A DNA stretch of 64,000 nt, from contig OV884059.1 of NCBI GenBank assembly GCA_930367215.1, positions 13,974,945 through 14,038,944 of the forward strand, written 5' to 3'. Position numbers and translations under genes: made by a program. This DNA comes from Pollenia angustigena (taxonomy: Eukaryota > Arthropoda > Insecta > Diptera > Polleniidae). Each line of letters starts with the position of its first letter. Position 1 is the stretch's first letter. A model generated the notes under the pieces. The model ran no database searches and was not told where the DNA came from. It was given only the letters and a program-made list of their open reading frames with translations. This document shows positions 22,605 through 33,714 of this stretch, in pieces.

Positions 22605-25600
22605 ATGTCTGACTTGAAGTGAGTGAAAATAAAACTTATTATTTATTTTTTTATGATAAAACGTGTGCATATCTAATAAATTACTAAACAAAGTGTTAAA
22701 TACATATTGCTGTAAAATATTAATATAAAATTTTGAAAAAACGACAGCTGCGTATCAAGTGCAGAAACGATTGAATATTTAATTTTTTTCATAAATTTAA
22801 AAAAAATATTGTTAATAAATGCTTTTACTTCTTGTTGCAGTGATGACTTATTAAGTTTTGACATAGGAGATATTATAGATGATGTTATAGATGATCAGAT
22901 CTTCATTGGAGCTTACGAAGATGAATTGTTACTTTCAGATGATGATGGTGAGTACAGTAAACGTTTGATTATAACTTCCATTTATTTTATGTGCCTTTAT
23001 TTTGTTTTGGGATTTAGAAAAATATCTTGCATTAAAATCTAAAGCTGTGGAATGGGCTAAATCACAAATTAAAGATAAACCCAAAGAAACCCCAACACAA
23101 GTTCCAGTTAAAAATTTGAGTGAAACCCAAAAATCGTGCCAGACAAAAAATGAATTTAATAAATTACAAGAAAATTCCGTGCTGGCTCAAGTTCAAACAC
23201 AACGCATACCTGCAAATATTAATGCGGCGCAATCGACCTCACAAGAATTTAAAACTCTTCCAGAACATACAAATGCTACAATTTATAAAGAAACAAATAT
23301 TACTGGTCAAAATTCTACAGCAAATACTTTAAAAGAAATTGGATTGGATCAAAGTTCTACCATATCCAATTCTGCAGCCAGTATAGCAAATTATTCTTGT
23401 GCATATTCTGTACTACAAAGTTCACTCTTCTGTACAGCAGAGTTCGCAAGAGTAGGTGGCCTTTATCCACCTTTTCAACATCCTGTGTTGCGTTTTCCAC
23501 CTCACGGCAATATATCCTTACTACCACCATCACCCTTTACACATTTGGGCGGTTTAGCTTCAATTACATTACCACATCCCATTACCAACCCTCTTGTTCA
23601 AGGTCAACCAATCCCACCACCAACACTACAAACCAACACAAATCCTTGTGCACCACATCTACGCAGTTCCTTACAGAATACACTACATGGTCCTATGGCA
23701 GGGCCTCATTATGATCCAAATAATCCTTATCATAGGCCTAGTCATCCGATTGGTTTTCGACCAGGACACGTGGTAGGTTTCCGCCATCCCAATCCTGCAG
23801 CTACTAGTAAAATCGTACAAGAAACTCAAACCGCCATAAACAGCCATGCACCCCGAGTACAAAATGATGAAGAGTTATTGCGCCAAAAAGAAACTCAGAA
23901 CGCCATAAACAGCCATGTACCTCGAGTACAAAATGATAAAGAGTTATTGCGCCAACAAGAAGAATTCATTAATAAAAACCGTAAACATATTGAAAAACTT
24001 CTTCAAGCTAAAGATGTTTCCCCTCGTCGTAGATCTCGAAATCGTCAGTCACGTTCTCGTTCTCGAACACCACGAATTGTTTCGCGTGAGCGAAACTATA
24101 CACCACCTAAACGCCATCCACATGGTGGTCCTAATAGAGAACGCGATCGGGATCTTAAGGGAAGTGAACGTGATCATGCTGCAAATGATAAAAAGAATAA
24201 AAGTAAAGAACGTTCTGTAAGTACAGATCGTGAAGAACGCGAAAGAGAACGCAAAAAACGCGAAAGAGATCGTAAAGATCGTCAGTCACGTTCTCGTTCT
24301 CGAACACCACGAATTGTTTCGCGTGAACGGAGCTATACACCACCTAAACGCCATCCAAATGGTGGTCCCAATAGAGAACGCGATCGGAATCATAAACGAA
24401 GTGAACGTGATCATGCTGCAAATGATAAAAAAAATAAAAGTAAAGAACGTTCTGTAAGTGCAGATCGTGAAGAACGCGAAAGAGATCGTAAAAAACGTGA
24501 AAGAGATCGTAAAGATCGTCAGTCACGTTCTCGTTCTCGAACACCACGAATTGTTTCGCGTGAACGGAGCTTTACACCATCTAAACGCCATCCAAATGGT
24601 GGTCCCAATAGAGAACGCGATAAGGATCATAAACGAAGTGAACGTGATCATGCTGCAAATGATAAAAAGAATAAAAGTAAAGAACGTTCTGCAAGTACAG
24701 ACTGTGAAGAACACGAAAGAGATCGTAAAAAACGTGAAAGAGATCGTAAAGATCGTCAGTCACGTTCTCGTTCTCGAACACCACGAATTGTTTCGCGTGA
24801 ACGGAGCTATACACCATCTAAACGCGATCCAAATGGTGGTCCCAATAGAGAACGCGATCGGGATCATAAACGAAGGGAACGTGATCATGCTGCAAATGAT
24901 AAAAAGAATAAAAGTAAAGAACGTTCTGTAAGTACAGATCGTGAAGAACGCGAAAGAGATCGTAAAAAACGCGAAAGAGATCGTAAAGATCGCGAAAGAG
25001 ATCGTAAAGAACGTGAACGAGATCGCGAAAGAGATCGTAAAGATCGTGAAAGAGATCGCGAAAGAGATCGGGAAAGAGATCGTGAAGTTCGCGAAAGAGA
25101 TCGTGAGGTTCGCGACAGAGATCGTAAACATCGCGAAAGAGCTCGTCAAGTTCGAGAAAGAGATCGTGAAGTTCGAGAAAGAGATCGTGAAGTTCGCGAA
25201 AGAGATCGTAAAGATCGCGAAAGGGATCCTAAAGATCGCGAAAGAGATCGTAAAGATCGCGAAAGAGATCGTACTCGATCAGGACCAAATCGATTTCGAC
25301 ATGCCATTAGTCGTGATCGTGATTACGAAAATCGTAATCAAGTTAGCGGTGGTGGTAATTATGGTAAACGTCGTCGCAGTAATTCGCCATCTCCAGAAAG
25401 TCGTAGTGATGATAGTGATTTTGGTGACATTAGAGGACGGCATAATAATGATCGTTACAAATCAGAGGTAAGTTCTTGTTACTTTCAATTTGCTTTAACA
25501 AAGTATTTAAAGCTGTGATAGTTTATCTATTTAAATCGCAATGTTAAAAGCTAGAAACAGAACACTTCACTAAATACATTTGCACAATAAAAAATTAAAA

Positions 25601-28600
25601 CTTTAGTTAATTTGACTTACGGCTAATTTCATCAACTTCATTTAAAACTAACTATTACTTTAACTTCCAGTTAACAATATGAAGATCTTTAAGAATAATA
25701 ATTGTAATTGTATGATAAGCTACTTTTTATCACTTTACTTTACTTTATCACAAATACTTCTTTGCATGTTATCTGCAATAGTAAGAATTTTTTTACACAT
25801 AAAAAGTTAAGGAATTCCGAAAACTTTACAAATGTGTGTTAGGTCCGTCGTAAACTATTAAGACATCTTTTTAGGTTAATCAAGTAGGGAAATGTTAGAT
25901 AACTAAGGATCTATTTATTTAATCGAAATTTAACTGGCAAAACAACTCAATTAAATTTTTACACACCGGTCTTTACTGGGATGTCGTCCTAGAATTAACT
26001 AAATCTAATTTGAACATAAACCTCTTGGAGTTTCTTCTAGAGTATTTAAGTATTTATAAGCCTTTTGGCCTTTTGGCCTTTGGGCTTTTTTTACAAAATG
26101 AAATGTTAAATAAATAAGTAAATATACGGTACACAGACGTATTCGAATGTCTATTGTATATGGTGGCTTTCATTTACATTTTTTTATATGTACGCATTTA
26201 GCTTAATTTCTTCTGTCGTTGTATAGAATTTTAGCCTTGATATCGTTTATAGTATATATCGAATCTATCTTTAATTTTAAATGACTTGAATAATATCTAA
26301 TCGGTGGACCTTAGATTTTATTTTTACATACTTCGTTCTCGGAAATTGAACATTGTGATGTAAGATAAATTGAAAGAATTTGATTATTTTTTACCTTTAT
26401 CAATAAGAGAGATCGTGTCTAACGCGACTCCCTATATTGGATTTGTTCTGTCCATTCTTAAAAGTAGCTTAGAAGTAGCCATATTCAGACTTATTTCGTC
26501 AAAAACACTGAATTCTAGTGCTATATTATTATTGCTGCGTTCTTTAGAAACTCCATGACATTTTTAATATCCCTGTAGACTTTGGACTCTTTGTGTACTT
26601 AAAATTTTTGTTCATAAGCACATTTTTGCATTAAACTTCGCACTTTTTATTATAATGTAAATAACCACACATATGCTTAGATTATTCGGATGGCTAATGA
26701 TGTTTCATTTCATTTATTATTAGTATTTATAATACTTTAAGTTCTCTCTAACATTCAACATATTTAATACTTAAAATCATATTAATTATATATTATTATT
26801 TTTTATAAAATTTACACATTTTCTTTTAAATACATTATAATTTTGTTCTGTCTTAATGTCATTTGTAAGTGTGTTAAATAATTGAAGTCCTTTATAAAAT
26901 AATGATCTCTGCATTGTTGTCGTATTTGCCCTTTTTAACCTGAAGTCTTCAGCATTTCGCAGTTGATATGGTTGTACTTCACCGACATATTTGATTTACT
27001 CGCATAGATATTCTGGAGCGTTACCATGTTTAATTTTATGTATAAAACTCAGAGTATTGAATTCAAGTCGCTGTTCGATATTTAACCATTTAAGTGTGTT
27101 AAGCATAGCTCTTATTGGAGTTTATCTGTTGCATTTTAAAATAGTCCGCATTGCTTTATTTTGTAACTTTTGTAATCTATTTAATTGATATTCATTTCAT
27201 CATGTATATATTATTGTTGATCCGAACTCAAAATGCGATTTATTGCCGTCATTATTGACACTTTATTTCTAATTCTTTTGAAAAATCCAATTTTTTTTTA
27301 CCAATTTTTTTGCATATGTACTCAATATGATCTTTAAATTTCATATCTCGGTCTATTAAAAATCCAAGATATTTAACATTTTCAACTTTCTCTATAACTT
27401 CTTCGTTAATTTTGAAGGTTGTTTCACTATTCATATTTATTTGGAGCATTTTTGTCTTTTTTTCATTTAATTTTAATTTGTTAATTTTTAACCATGTGTT
27501 GACATTATTTATATCATTTAACATATTTTCTTGACATTCTTCATTTGTAAACCCTTCTGTGCATGGTCCAATGAATAGGTCTGCGCAAGAAGCCTGATGA
27601 TCATTGTTTATGTTCTTTTTAGTTGTCAAAAGTTGTTTACATTTTGCTTATATGTGCATGTATACGTTTGTTTACGTTTATGGTATGCCACACATACACG
27701 TTTTTTCCTTTTGCTTTGTATATGTGTTAGTAAATTTTTGACAACTAAAAAGAATCGTTTTTTGTTTTTGTTCAAGTAAGCAGACCTATTCATTGGACCA
27801 TGCTTCTGTGTATATGAGCGTATCGTCAGCGTATAAAACAACTTCACATTTATGTAGTACATTTGGCATATCATTTATGTATATAATCAATAGTAAGGCA
27901 CCCAATATTGATCCCTGTGGAACACCGAAATCATTAATAATTGTGCCAGATTTTATTCCATTAACTCTAGTAATTTGCTTTCTGTCCTTCATATATGATT
28001 CAAACCATTTGAGCTCTTTGCCTTGGATGCCGTACATATATAATTTCTGAATTAATATTTTCCTGTCTATAGTTAAAAAATAATAAAATAAAAGAGCGTT
28101 CGATCTTTTAAAGTCTAAAAATATAGCCATGATTTTCCCAGTTTTTTTGATGTTTTTCCATCGATTTACAACAAAGTTCACAGCAGTTTCGCATGAAAAT
28201 TTTTTTCTAAAACCTGATTGATATTTGGAAAATAATTTATTTTCCTCCATATATTTTTTCAGCTGTTCCTTTACAATTTTTTCTAATACTTTTTCACATG
28301 TTCTTAACGTATTTATAGGCCGATATTCTTCACATTTTTTTTTTGTCTTTGCAACTTTTTCAACCGGGGTAACCATTGTTTCCTTCCAGTTTTCAGGGAA
28401 ATTTTTCCTATTATATGCCAATTATCTAGAATAATTTTTGTTGATATTTTACAGTAGTCCGGTTTGTTTTTTAGTTTCATTACTTTAATTTTAAGATCTA
28501 ATATTGTTATTGCACTGAATTTGAATCGTTGGTTAGTCATATTTATTTGATTGGTATACTGCACATCTTCAATTGAGTCCGTTATTACCTTAATACTTTG

Positions 28601-29975
28601 CACAAAATATTTGTTGAAATTACTAGCTATGTCAATATTTTCCTTAAATTCTACGTTGTTAAATATCACAGATTTTATCACATTTTTATTCTTCCTTATT
28701 ACTAAATCTTTTATCTCTCTCCACATTTGTTTTTGATGCTTTGCGTTATTTATTTTATTGTCAATGTATTTAAATTTTTCCTTTTCAATTTTAACCTTGT
28801 ACATATTTCTAGCTGATTTGTAATCTGCCCACGCTTCAATAGTGTTTTCAATTTTAGCGATTTGGTATTTATTTATTTTGTGTCTTTTTAAATCCCGTAA
28901 TTCATTACTAAACCATTTATTTACATTATTTTGTTCATTTACTGTTTTTTTGAAAGTAAATTTTTGTATTGCCTCCTCCAAGCATTTATCAAACATTCGT
29001 ACATTTTCATTAACATTTATATTTTCGTGATAGCACATTTTTCCATTTATTTCTCTTGTAAATTTGGTTTTGTTATATTTAAAAAATTCTAAAGTTTTAT
29101 TTTCCTTTTCAGTATTCGTTACTCTATCCTTTATTAATTTTTTAATCATTTCGTGATCTGATATTTTATTTTTATTGCAATTTTGCACCGTTATTTCAGT
29201 AATGTTTGTAATAACATAATCAATTTATAGTTCTGGATACATTTGTTACACGAGTGTATTCGATTACCATTTGTTTAACACCATTATCGTTCAATGTACT
29301 TTCGATTCTATTTCTATAAAAATTATTTGTTGACCAATCTATGTTAAAATCTCCGGTTATAATTATGTCATTAGTTTCTTCACACAAATCTTCTAAAGTC
29401 TCCTGAAACATTTCACAGAATTCCGCTTCAGAGCCACTGGGCGATCTGTAAACTGCTAGAATTATCAATTGTACATTTTTTCGCAATGCTGTACAGGCTA
29501 TAATCCAATAGTTAGATTGTGCTATTTTTTTAAATTTTTTTGTGACTCCATTCTTTTTTGTAGTATATGATTACGCCCCAGTTCTTGAAGAATTTGACAA
29601 CAATACTAGTTGATTATAATCATGTATATATATTTCATCTTCGACAATATCTTCTGTCATATGTGTTTCCGATAATATAAAAAAATCTGGCTTTTCCGTT
29701 GCGTACAGGCTATAATCCAATATTTAGATTGTGCTATTTTTTTAATTTTTTTGTGACTTTCCGTTCTTTTTTGTAGTATATGATTACGCCCCCAGTTCTT
29801 GAAGAATTTGACAACAATACTAGTTGATTATAAATCTTGTATATATATATTTCATCTTCGACAATATCTTCTGTCATATGTGTTTCCGATAATATAAAAA
29901 AATCTGGCTTTTCCGTTGCTGCTATTTTTTCTACTTGATTAAAGTTATTTGTAAGGCCTTGTACGTTTGTATATA

Positions 29976-30023
<48 letters not shown>

Positions 30024-33000
30024 TTTAATTGTTAAACGAACCCATTTGTCTCTTTCTTATTTGAAGTTTATTTTGGTACACTGGGCATATTTTACTATAA
30101 GTCCCATGATTTTCATCTAATCCCATGTTTAATTTCTGATTCATCCTTATACAATTTATACATTTATTTACCGGTTCTTTATTACATTCTCTGGATTTGT
30201 GGTTTCCATGGCATTTAAAACACATTTCCTGATTCTTACATTCAATTTATAAATGATTGAATCCATTGCTTATCTTAGATAAGCAATACATTTTTTACTT
30301 GATAATCTTTTCAGTACCAAAGTCTTAAATTATTGTGTTTTTTTTTTAAATATTTTTCTAGGATGAGGAAAATAAAGAAACTCGTGCTTACCGCTTGCAA
30401 ATAGAAAAACAAAAGGATTTACGTGAACAAATAATACGTTACAAAGAAATTAAACGTAGAAGAGCTGTCGAAAAACAATGCGAGGTAAATTTAAAATAAT
30501 TTTTCTAATAAGCCTCACTGCCTGTTCATCTTATTCCCAACGAAGACTTTGATCTTTTAACTTACATTAAAAACAAAAACGAATTATAAAATATTGTTTA
30601 TGTTTAACACGTAACTTAAGCGAACTAAGTTTTCGTTCGAAATGGATGAACAGGCCATTTAAAATTGAATTACCGAGAAAAAAAAAAGTTTTCTATAAAA
30701 AAACAAATTGAATGAATTTTGTTGAGAGAAAACGGATTTAAATTTTAATTCCTTATTAATGTACATACATACATATATAAAATTAAATTATTATAAATAC
30801 AAAATTAAAAAAAACACAACTTTATACAAAAACTATTCCCTAACAAAAATCTTAGGAAGAACAAAAAGATGATGCACCACTACAAATTATTGCGCAACAT
30901 AGACAGCTGCAGAACTCAGATAAAGACCAAGAAGTAGTAGTCGAACGTAAAATAATCTTGCTTAAAAAGCGACAAACCGAACACAGTGATAACGAAGATC
31001 CTGGAACCCTAACACAAAGAAAAATCATACCAACTGCAAAAATAATGCCAGAAGTTTCAGTTAAAACCGAAAGGGAAAAATGTGAGAATGAGAAACTTAT
31101 AGAAGTAGTGGACGAACACAATGATAACGATGATCATGAAACCCCTATTACACAAAGAAAAACCATACCGATTGCAAACATTTTGCCAGGTGTTTTAGGT
31201 AACACCTCAAGCGAAAAATGTGAAAATGAGAAAAACCAAGAGGTAGCGGCCGAACGTAAATTAATCTTGCTTGAAAAGCGACAAACCGATCACAATGATA
31301 ACGATAATCATGGAACTCCTACAAAACGAAAAACCATACCAACTGCAAAAATTATGCCAGAAGTTTTAGCTTACACCGCAAGGGAAAAATGTGAGTATGA
31401 GAAACTAATAGAAGTAGTGGCCGAACACAATGATAACGATGATCATAAAACCCCTACACAAAGAAAAATCATACCAACTGCAAACATTTTGCCAGAAGTT
31501 TTAGTTAACACCGCAAGCGAACAATGTGATAATGATAAACTTAAAGAAGTAGTTTGCCTATATACACAAAGAAAAACCATACCAACTGCAAAAATTTTGC
31601 CAGAAGTTTTAGTTAACACCGCAAGCGAAAAATGTCAGAATGAGAAACTCAAAGAAGTAAAGTCCGAATGTAATATAATCTCGCTTCAAAAGCTACAAGC
31701 CGAACACAATGATAACGATGATCATTGGAGACCTACATATAGAAAAACCATACCAACGGCACACATTTTGCCGGATGTTTTAGATAGTATCGCAAGCGAA
31801 ATATGTGAGAATAAAGAACTTAAAGAAGTTATGACCGAACGTAATATAATCTTGCTTAAAATGCGACAATCCAAACACAATGAAAACGATGATGTTGGAA
31901 CCCCTTCACAAAGAAAAACCATACCAACTGCTAAAATTTTGCCAGAATTTTTAGTTAACACCGCAAGGGAAAAGTGTGAGAGACTCAAAGATTTAGTGGC
32001 TGAACACGATGATAAAGATGATCATGAAACCCCTACACCAAGGAAACCTATACCAACTGCAAACATTATGTTAGAAGATTCAGTTAATACCGCAAGCGAA
32101 AAATGTGAGAATGAGAAACACAATGATAACGATAATCATGAAGGACCTACACAAGGAAAAACCATACCAACTGCAAACATTTTACCAGAAGTAGTAGGTA
32201 ACACCGCAAGGGAAAAATGTGAGAATATAAAAAATGATGTGACTGTTTCGAAGAAGATTCTTAGGACTAGGGAGAGGTACAGGATGAGAAAAGCGATTAG
32301 AAAGGAAATCATGGCAGCTTCATTATACGAAGGGGATGATTTCAGGTTATATGTCAATATTAAAATATGTAATAATGAAATATCAGGTTTACTCGATAGC
32401 GGAGCCACTGTAGCGTGCCTAGGAAAGGGTTGTTTAGAATTCGTTCAAAGGACGGGTCTACCAGTTTTTGATTTTGACTTTTCTATAAAAACCGTTGATG
32501 GCAGCCGCCATAAAATTGTGGGTAGTATAAGGGCAAAAATAGATTTTAATAAAATTAGTGAGGAAATTACCTTTTATTTAGTTCCAACTTTAAATAGACA
32601 ACTTTTTCTGGGGGTGGATTTCATGAAAAAGTTTAATTTGCTTGAGGGCGTGAGTAGATTGTCTTCTAGTGGCGTCAGTTTGGCAACTGCAAACATTTTG
32701 CCTGAAGTTTTAGTAAACTCCGCAAGCGAAAAATGTGAAAATAAGAAACTCAAAGAAGCAGTGTCCGAACACAATGAACACCATGGTCATGAAACCCCTA
32801 CAAAAAGAAAAACCGTACCAACTGCAAACATTTTGCCCGAAGTTTTCGTTAACTCCGCAGGCGAAAAATGTGAGAATAAAAAACTCAAAGAAGATGTGGC
32901 TGAACACAATGATCAAGATGATCCTGAAAAACTTACACAAAGAAAAACCATACCAACTGCAAACATTTTGCCCGAAGTTTTAGTTGACTCCTCAAGCGAA

Positions 33001-33624
33001 AAATGTGAAAATGAGAAACTCAAAGAAATAATGGCCGAACGCAATGATAAAGATGATCATGAAAGCCATACAGAAAAAAAAACTATACCAATTGAAAACA
33101 TTTTGCCAGAAGTTTTAGTTGATAGCGCAAGGGAAAAATGTGAGAATACAAAAACTGATGTGAACGATTCCCAAAAGCTTCTAAAGGCTATTGATAGGTA
33201 CAATATGAGGAAAAAGATAAGGAAACAAATCATGGCAGCGTCATTATACGAGGGGTATAGTTTCAGGTCGTATACCAATATTAAAATATCTAATAATGAA
33301 ATATCAGGTTTACTTGATAAGGGATCCACTGTATCGTGCTTAGGAAAGGGTTGTTTAGAATTCGTTCAAAAGACGGGGTTACCAGTTTCTGATTTTAACT
33401 TTTTTATAAAAACCGTCGATGGCAGCCCCCATAAAATTGTGGGTAGTATAAGGGCAAAAATAGATTTTAATCAAATTAGTGAGGAAATTACCTTTTATTT
33501 AGTTCCAACTTTAAAAAGAACACTTTTTCTGGGGATGGATTTTATGAAAAAGTTTAATTTGCTTGAGGGCGTGAGTGGTCCGTCTACTAGTGGCGTCAAT
33601 GTTTCAATGGCCTCTATTAGGTAG
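22605..33624 (+). CDS. Chimeric paralogue of the RBM33-like gene with two retropepsin domains, 1820 residues
   Basis: The coding exons are 22605-22618, 22841-22947, 23018-25467, 30362-30484 and 30856-33624, all with GT..AG introns and one uninterrupted frame. Exons 1, 2 and 4 match parental exons 1, 2 and 5 in sequence and phase. Exon 3 corresponds to parental exons 3 and 4 with the intron and flanking coding sequence deleted, leaving a novel join near 23427-23475 (LFCTAEFARVGG). Residues about 383-698 are four 79-residue RS repeats, followed by an Arg-Asp/Glu run. Residues 858-898 are the conserved basic helix. The last exon has 13 QRKTIPTA.ILPE units and two retropepsin-like domains with active-site Asp at about 1412 (LLDSGAT) and 1719 (LLDKGST). 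The parental tail ending RIVLKHD is gone. Intron similarity shows DNA-level duplication, not retroposition. Function is unknown; the intact frame across 5.4 kb of coding sequence suggests it is, or was recently, expressed. Confidence 0.8.
24043..24990 (+). repeat. Four in-frame 237 bp tandem repeats encoding the expanded RS domain
   Basis: CGTCAGTCACGTTCTCGTTC recurs at 24043, 24280, 24517 and 24754, a constant 237 bp (79 codon) period. Each unit reads QSRSRSRTPRIVSRERS, then TPPKRHPNGGPNRERD and KKNKSKERS, ending in Arg-Asp/Lys pairs. The units differ at scattered positions. The parental gene has one such unit. From 24940 to 25270 a finer Glu-Arg-Asp-Arg repeat follows. Confidence 0.95.
25468..26699. 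other. 5' part of the paralogue's large intron, before the LINE 3' end
   Basis: AT-rich intron sequence. It starts with the GTAAGT donor at 25468. A short repeated TTTTGGCC motif is at about 26060-26080. I see no gene of its own; an open frame near 26370 has no recognisable similarity. Confidence 0.5.
27562..27802. mobile_element. MITE inside the LINE reverse transcriptase, 8 bp target duplication
   Basis: Perfect 23 bp inverted ends starting CATGGTCCAATGAATAGG. CTTCTGTG is directly repeated at 27554-27561 and 27803-27810. Farther in, TTAGTTGTCAAAA and TTTTGACAACTAA pair. It splits the LINE reading just after the YADDTLIY motif, so it is younger than the LINE. CA..TG ends with 8 bp duplication fit a hAT or P-type mover. 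Confidence 0.9.
29490..29920. repeat. Tandem duplication of about 211 bp in the LINE endonuclease region
   Basis: GTACAGGCTATAATCCAAT begins two nearly identical blocks, at about 29493 and 29704, each running to CTGGCTTTTCCGTTG. The second differs by a few indels. The duplication breaks the endonuclease frame. Confidence 0.9.
29978..30021. repeat. (TA)n microsatellite
   Basis: Pure AT dinucleotide run within the LINE remnant. Confidence 0.9.
30519..30657. mobile_element. Divergent copy of the GGCCTGTTC foldback MITE in the last intron of the paralogue
   Basis: The ends TGCCTGTTCATC and ATGGATGAACAGGCCA and the internal ACAAAAACGAATTATAAAAT block match 34230-34368, but the arms have decayed. 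It lies in intron 30485-30855. It is clearly older than the copy at 34230. Confidence 0.75.
30958..33160 (+). repeat. Thirteen degenerate in-frame repeats of the QRKTIPTA.ILPE unit
   Basis: Each unit is roughly 40-55 codons: EHNDNDDHE, then TPTQRKTIPTANILPEVLVN, then ASEKCENEKLKEVV; some also carry the parental ERK.I.L.KRQ segment. Nine units precede the first protease domain and four lie between the two. The parental gene has one unit, which lacks the VNTASEKCENE part. Unit lengths vary through small in-frame deletions. Confidence 0.9.
32341..32655 (+). other. Retropepsin-like domain 1 in the chimeric paralogue (DSG active site)
   Basis: The encoded segment starts FRLYVNIKICNNEISG, has LLDSGATVACLG with the catalytic Asp at codon 32395, a flap-region stretch (IKTVDGSRHKIVGSIRA) and ends FLGVDFMKKFNLLEG. 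This is the fold pattern of the single-domain aspartic proteases of Ty3/gypsy-type retroelements, which act as dimers. It is preceded by a basic RERYRMRKAIRKEIM linker. No gag, reverse transcriptase or LTR accompanies it, so it looks captured. Confidence 0.85.
33262..33575 (+). other. Retropepsin-like domain 2 in the chimeric paralogue (DKG instead of DSG)
   Basis: This is a close duplicate of domain 1, 921 bp downstream, including the linker before it. The catalytic Asp is kept (codon 33316), but the following Ser is Lys and the next residues are GST, giving LLDKGST. Retropepsins almost always have D-T/S-G, so activity of this copy is doubtful. The ending FLGMDFMKKFNLLEG is conserved. Confidence 0.85.
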
Positions 33625-33708
33625 GAGACCTCCAGGGGAAATTGTTAGGGGTATTTCACGCCAAAGATTTAAAAAAAATAGTTTTTAACTCTATACGTTT
33701 TATGTTTA

Positions 33709-33714
33709 AATAAA
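33709..33714 (+). terminator. Probable polyadenylation signal of the chimeric paralogue
   Basis: AATAAA lies 85 bp after the stop codon at 33622-33624, the first canonical hexamer downstream. Confidence 0.5.

Larger units (their letters stand above)
26700..30230 (-). pseudogene. Decayed non-LTR retrotransposon (LINE), antisense in the paralogue's intron
   Basis: In minus-strand order: an ORF1 end with zinc knuckle C-X2-C-X4-H-X4-C (CFKCHGNHKSREC, 30225-30025); an apurinic-type endonuclease with ILAVYRSPSGSE and IITGDFNIDWS (29486-29220) and SDHEMI at about 29160; a reverse transcriptase with GVPQGSILGALL and YADDTLIY (28421-27786), continuing as LKLNEKKTKMLQINM (27629-27252); and a C-terminal region that can be followed in shifting frames to about 26830. 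This order is that of jockey/CR1-type LINEs with an endonuclease. Stops, frameshifts, a 211 bp tandem duplication and an inserted MITE make it inactive. The 3' end near 26700 (AATGAAATGAAA on minus) is approximate. Confidence 0.85.

Noticed and set aside
24155..25149. Open frames antisense to and out of frame with the RS repeats
   Set aside because: They arise from the repetitive codons of the chimeric gene and repeat with the 237 bp unit.
22605..25467. Paralogue as a processed (retroposed) copy
   Set aside because: Intron 1 and the intron after the RS exon are present with matching boundaries and intron sequence similarity, so it was copied at the DNA level.
30852..33329. Ser/Phe-rich minus-strand open frames opposite the last exon of the chimeric gene
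   Set aside because: They recur once per repeat unit and mirror the plus-strand coding repeats, with no family match.
30958..33624. Retrovirus-like pol gene
   Set aside because: Only protease-like domains are present, embedded in host-derived repeats and joined by splice sites to the RBM33-like copy; no reverse transcriptase, integrase or gag is visible.
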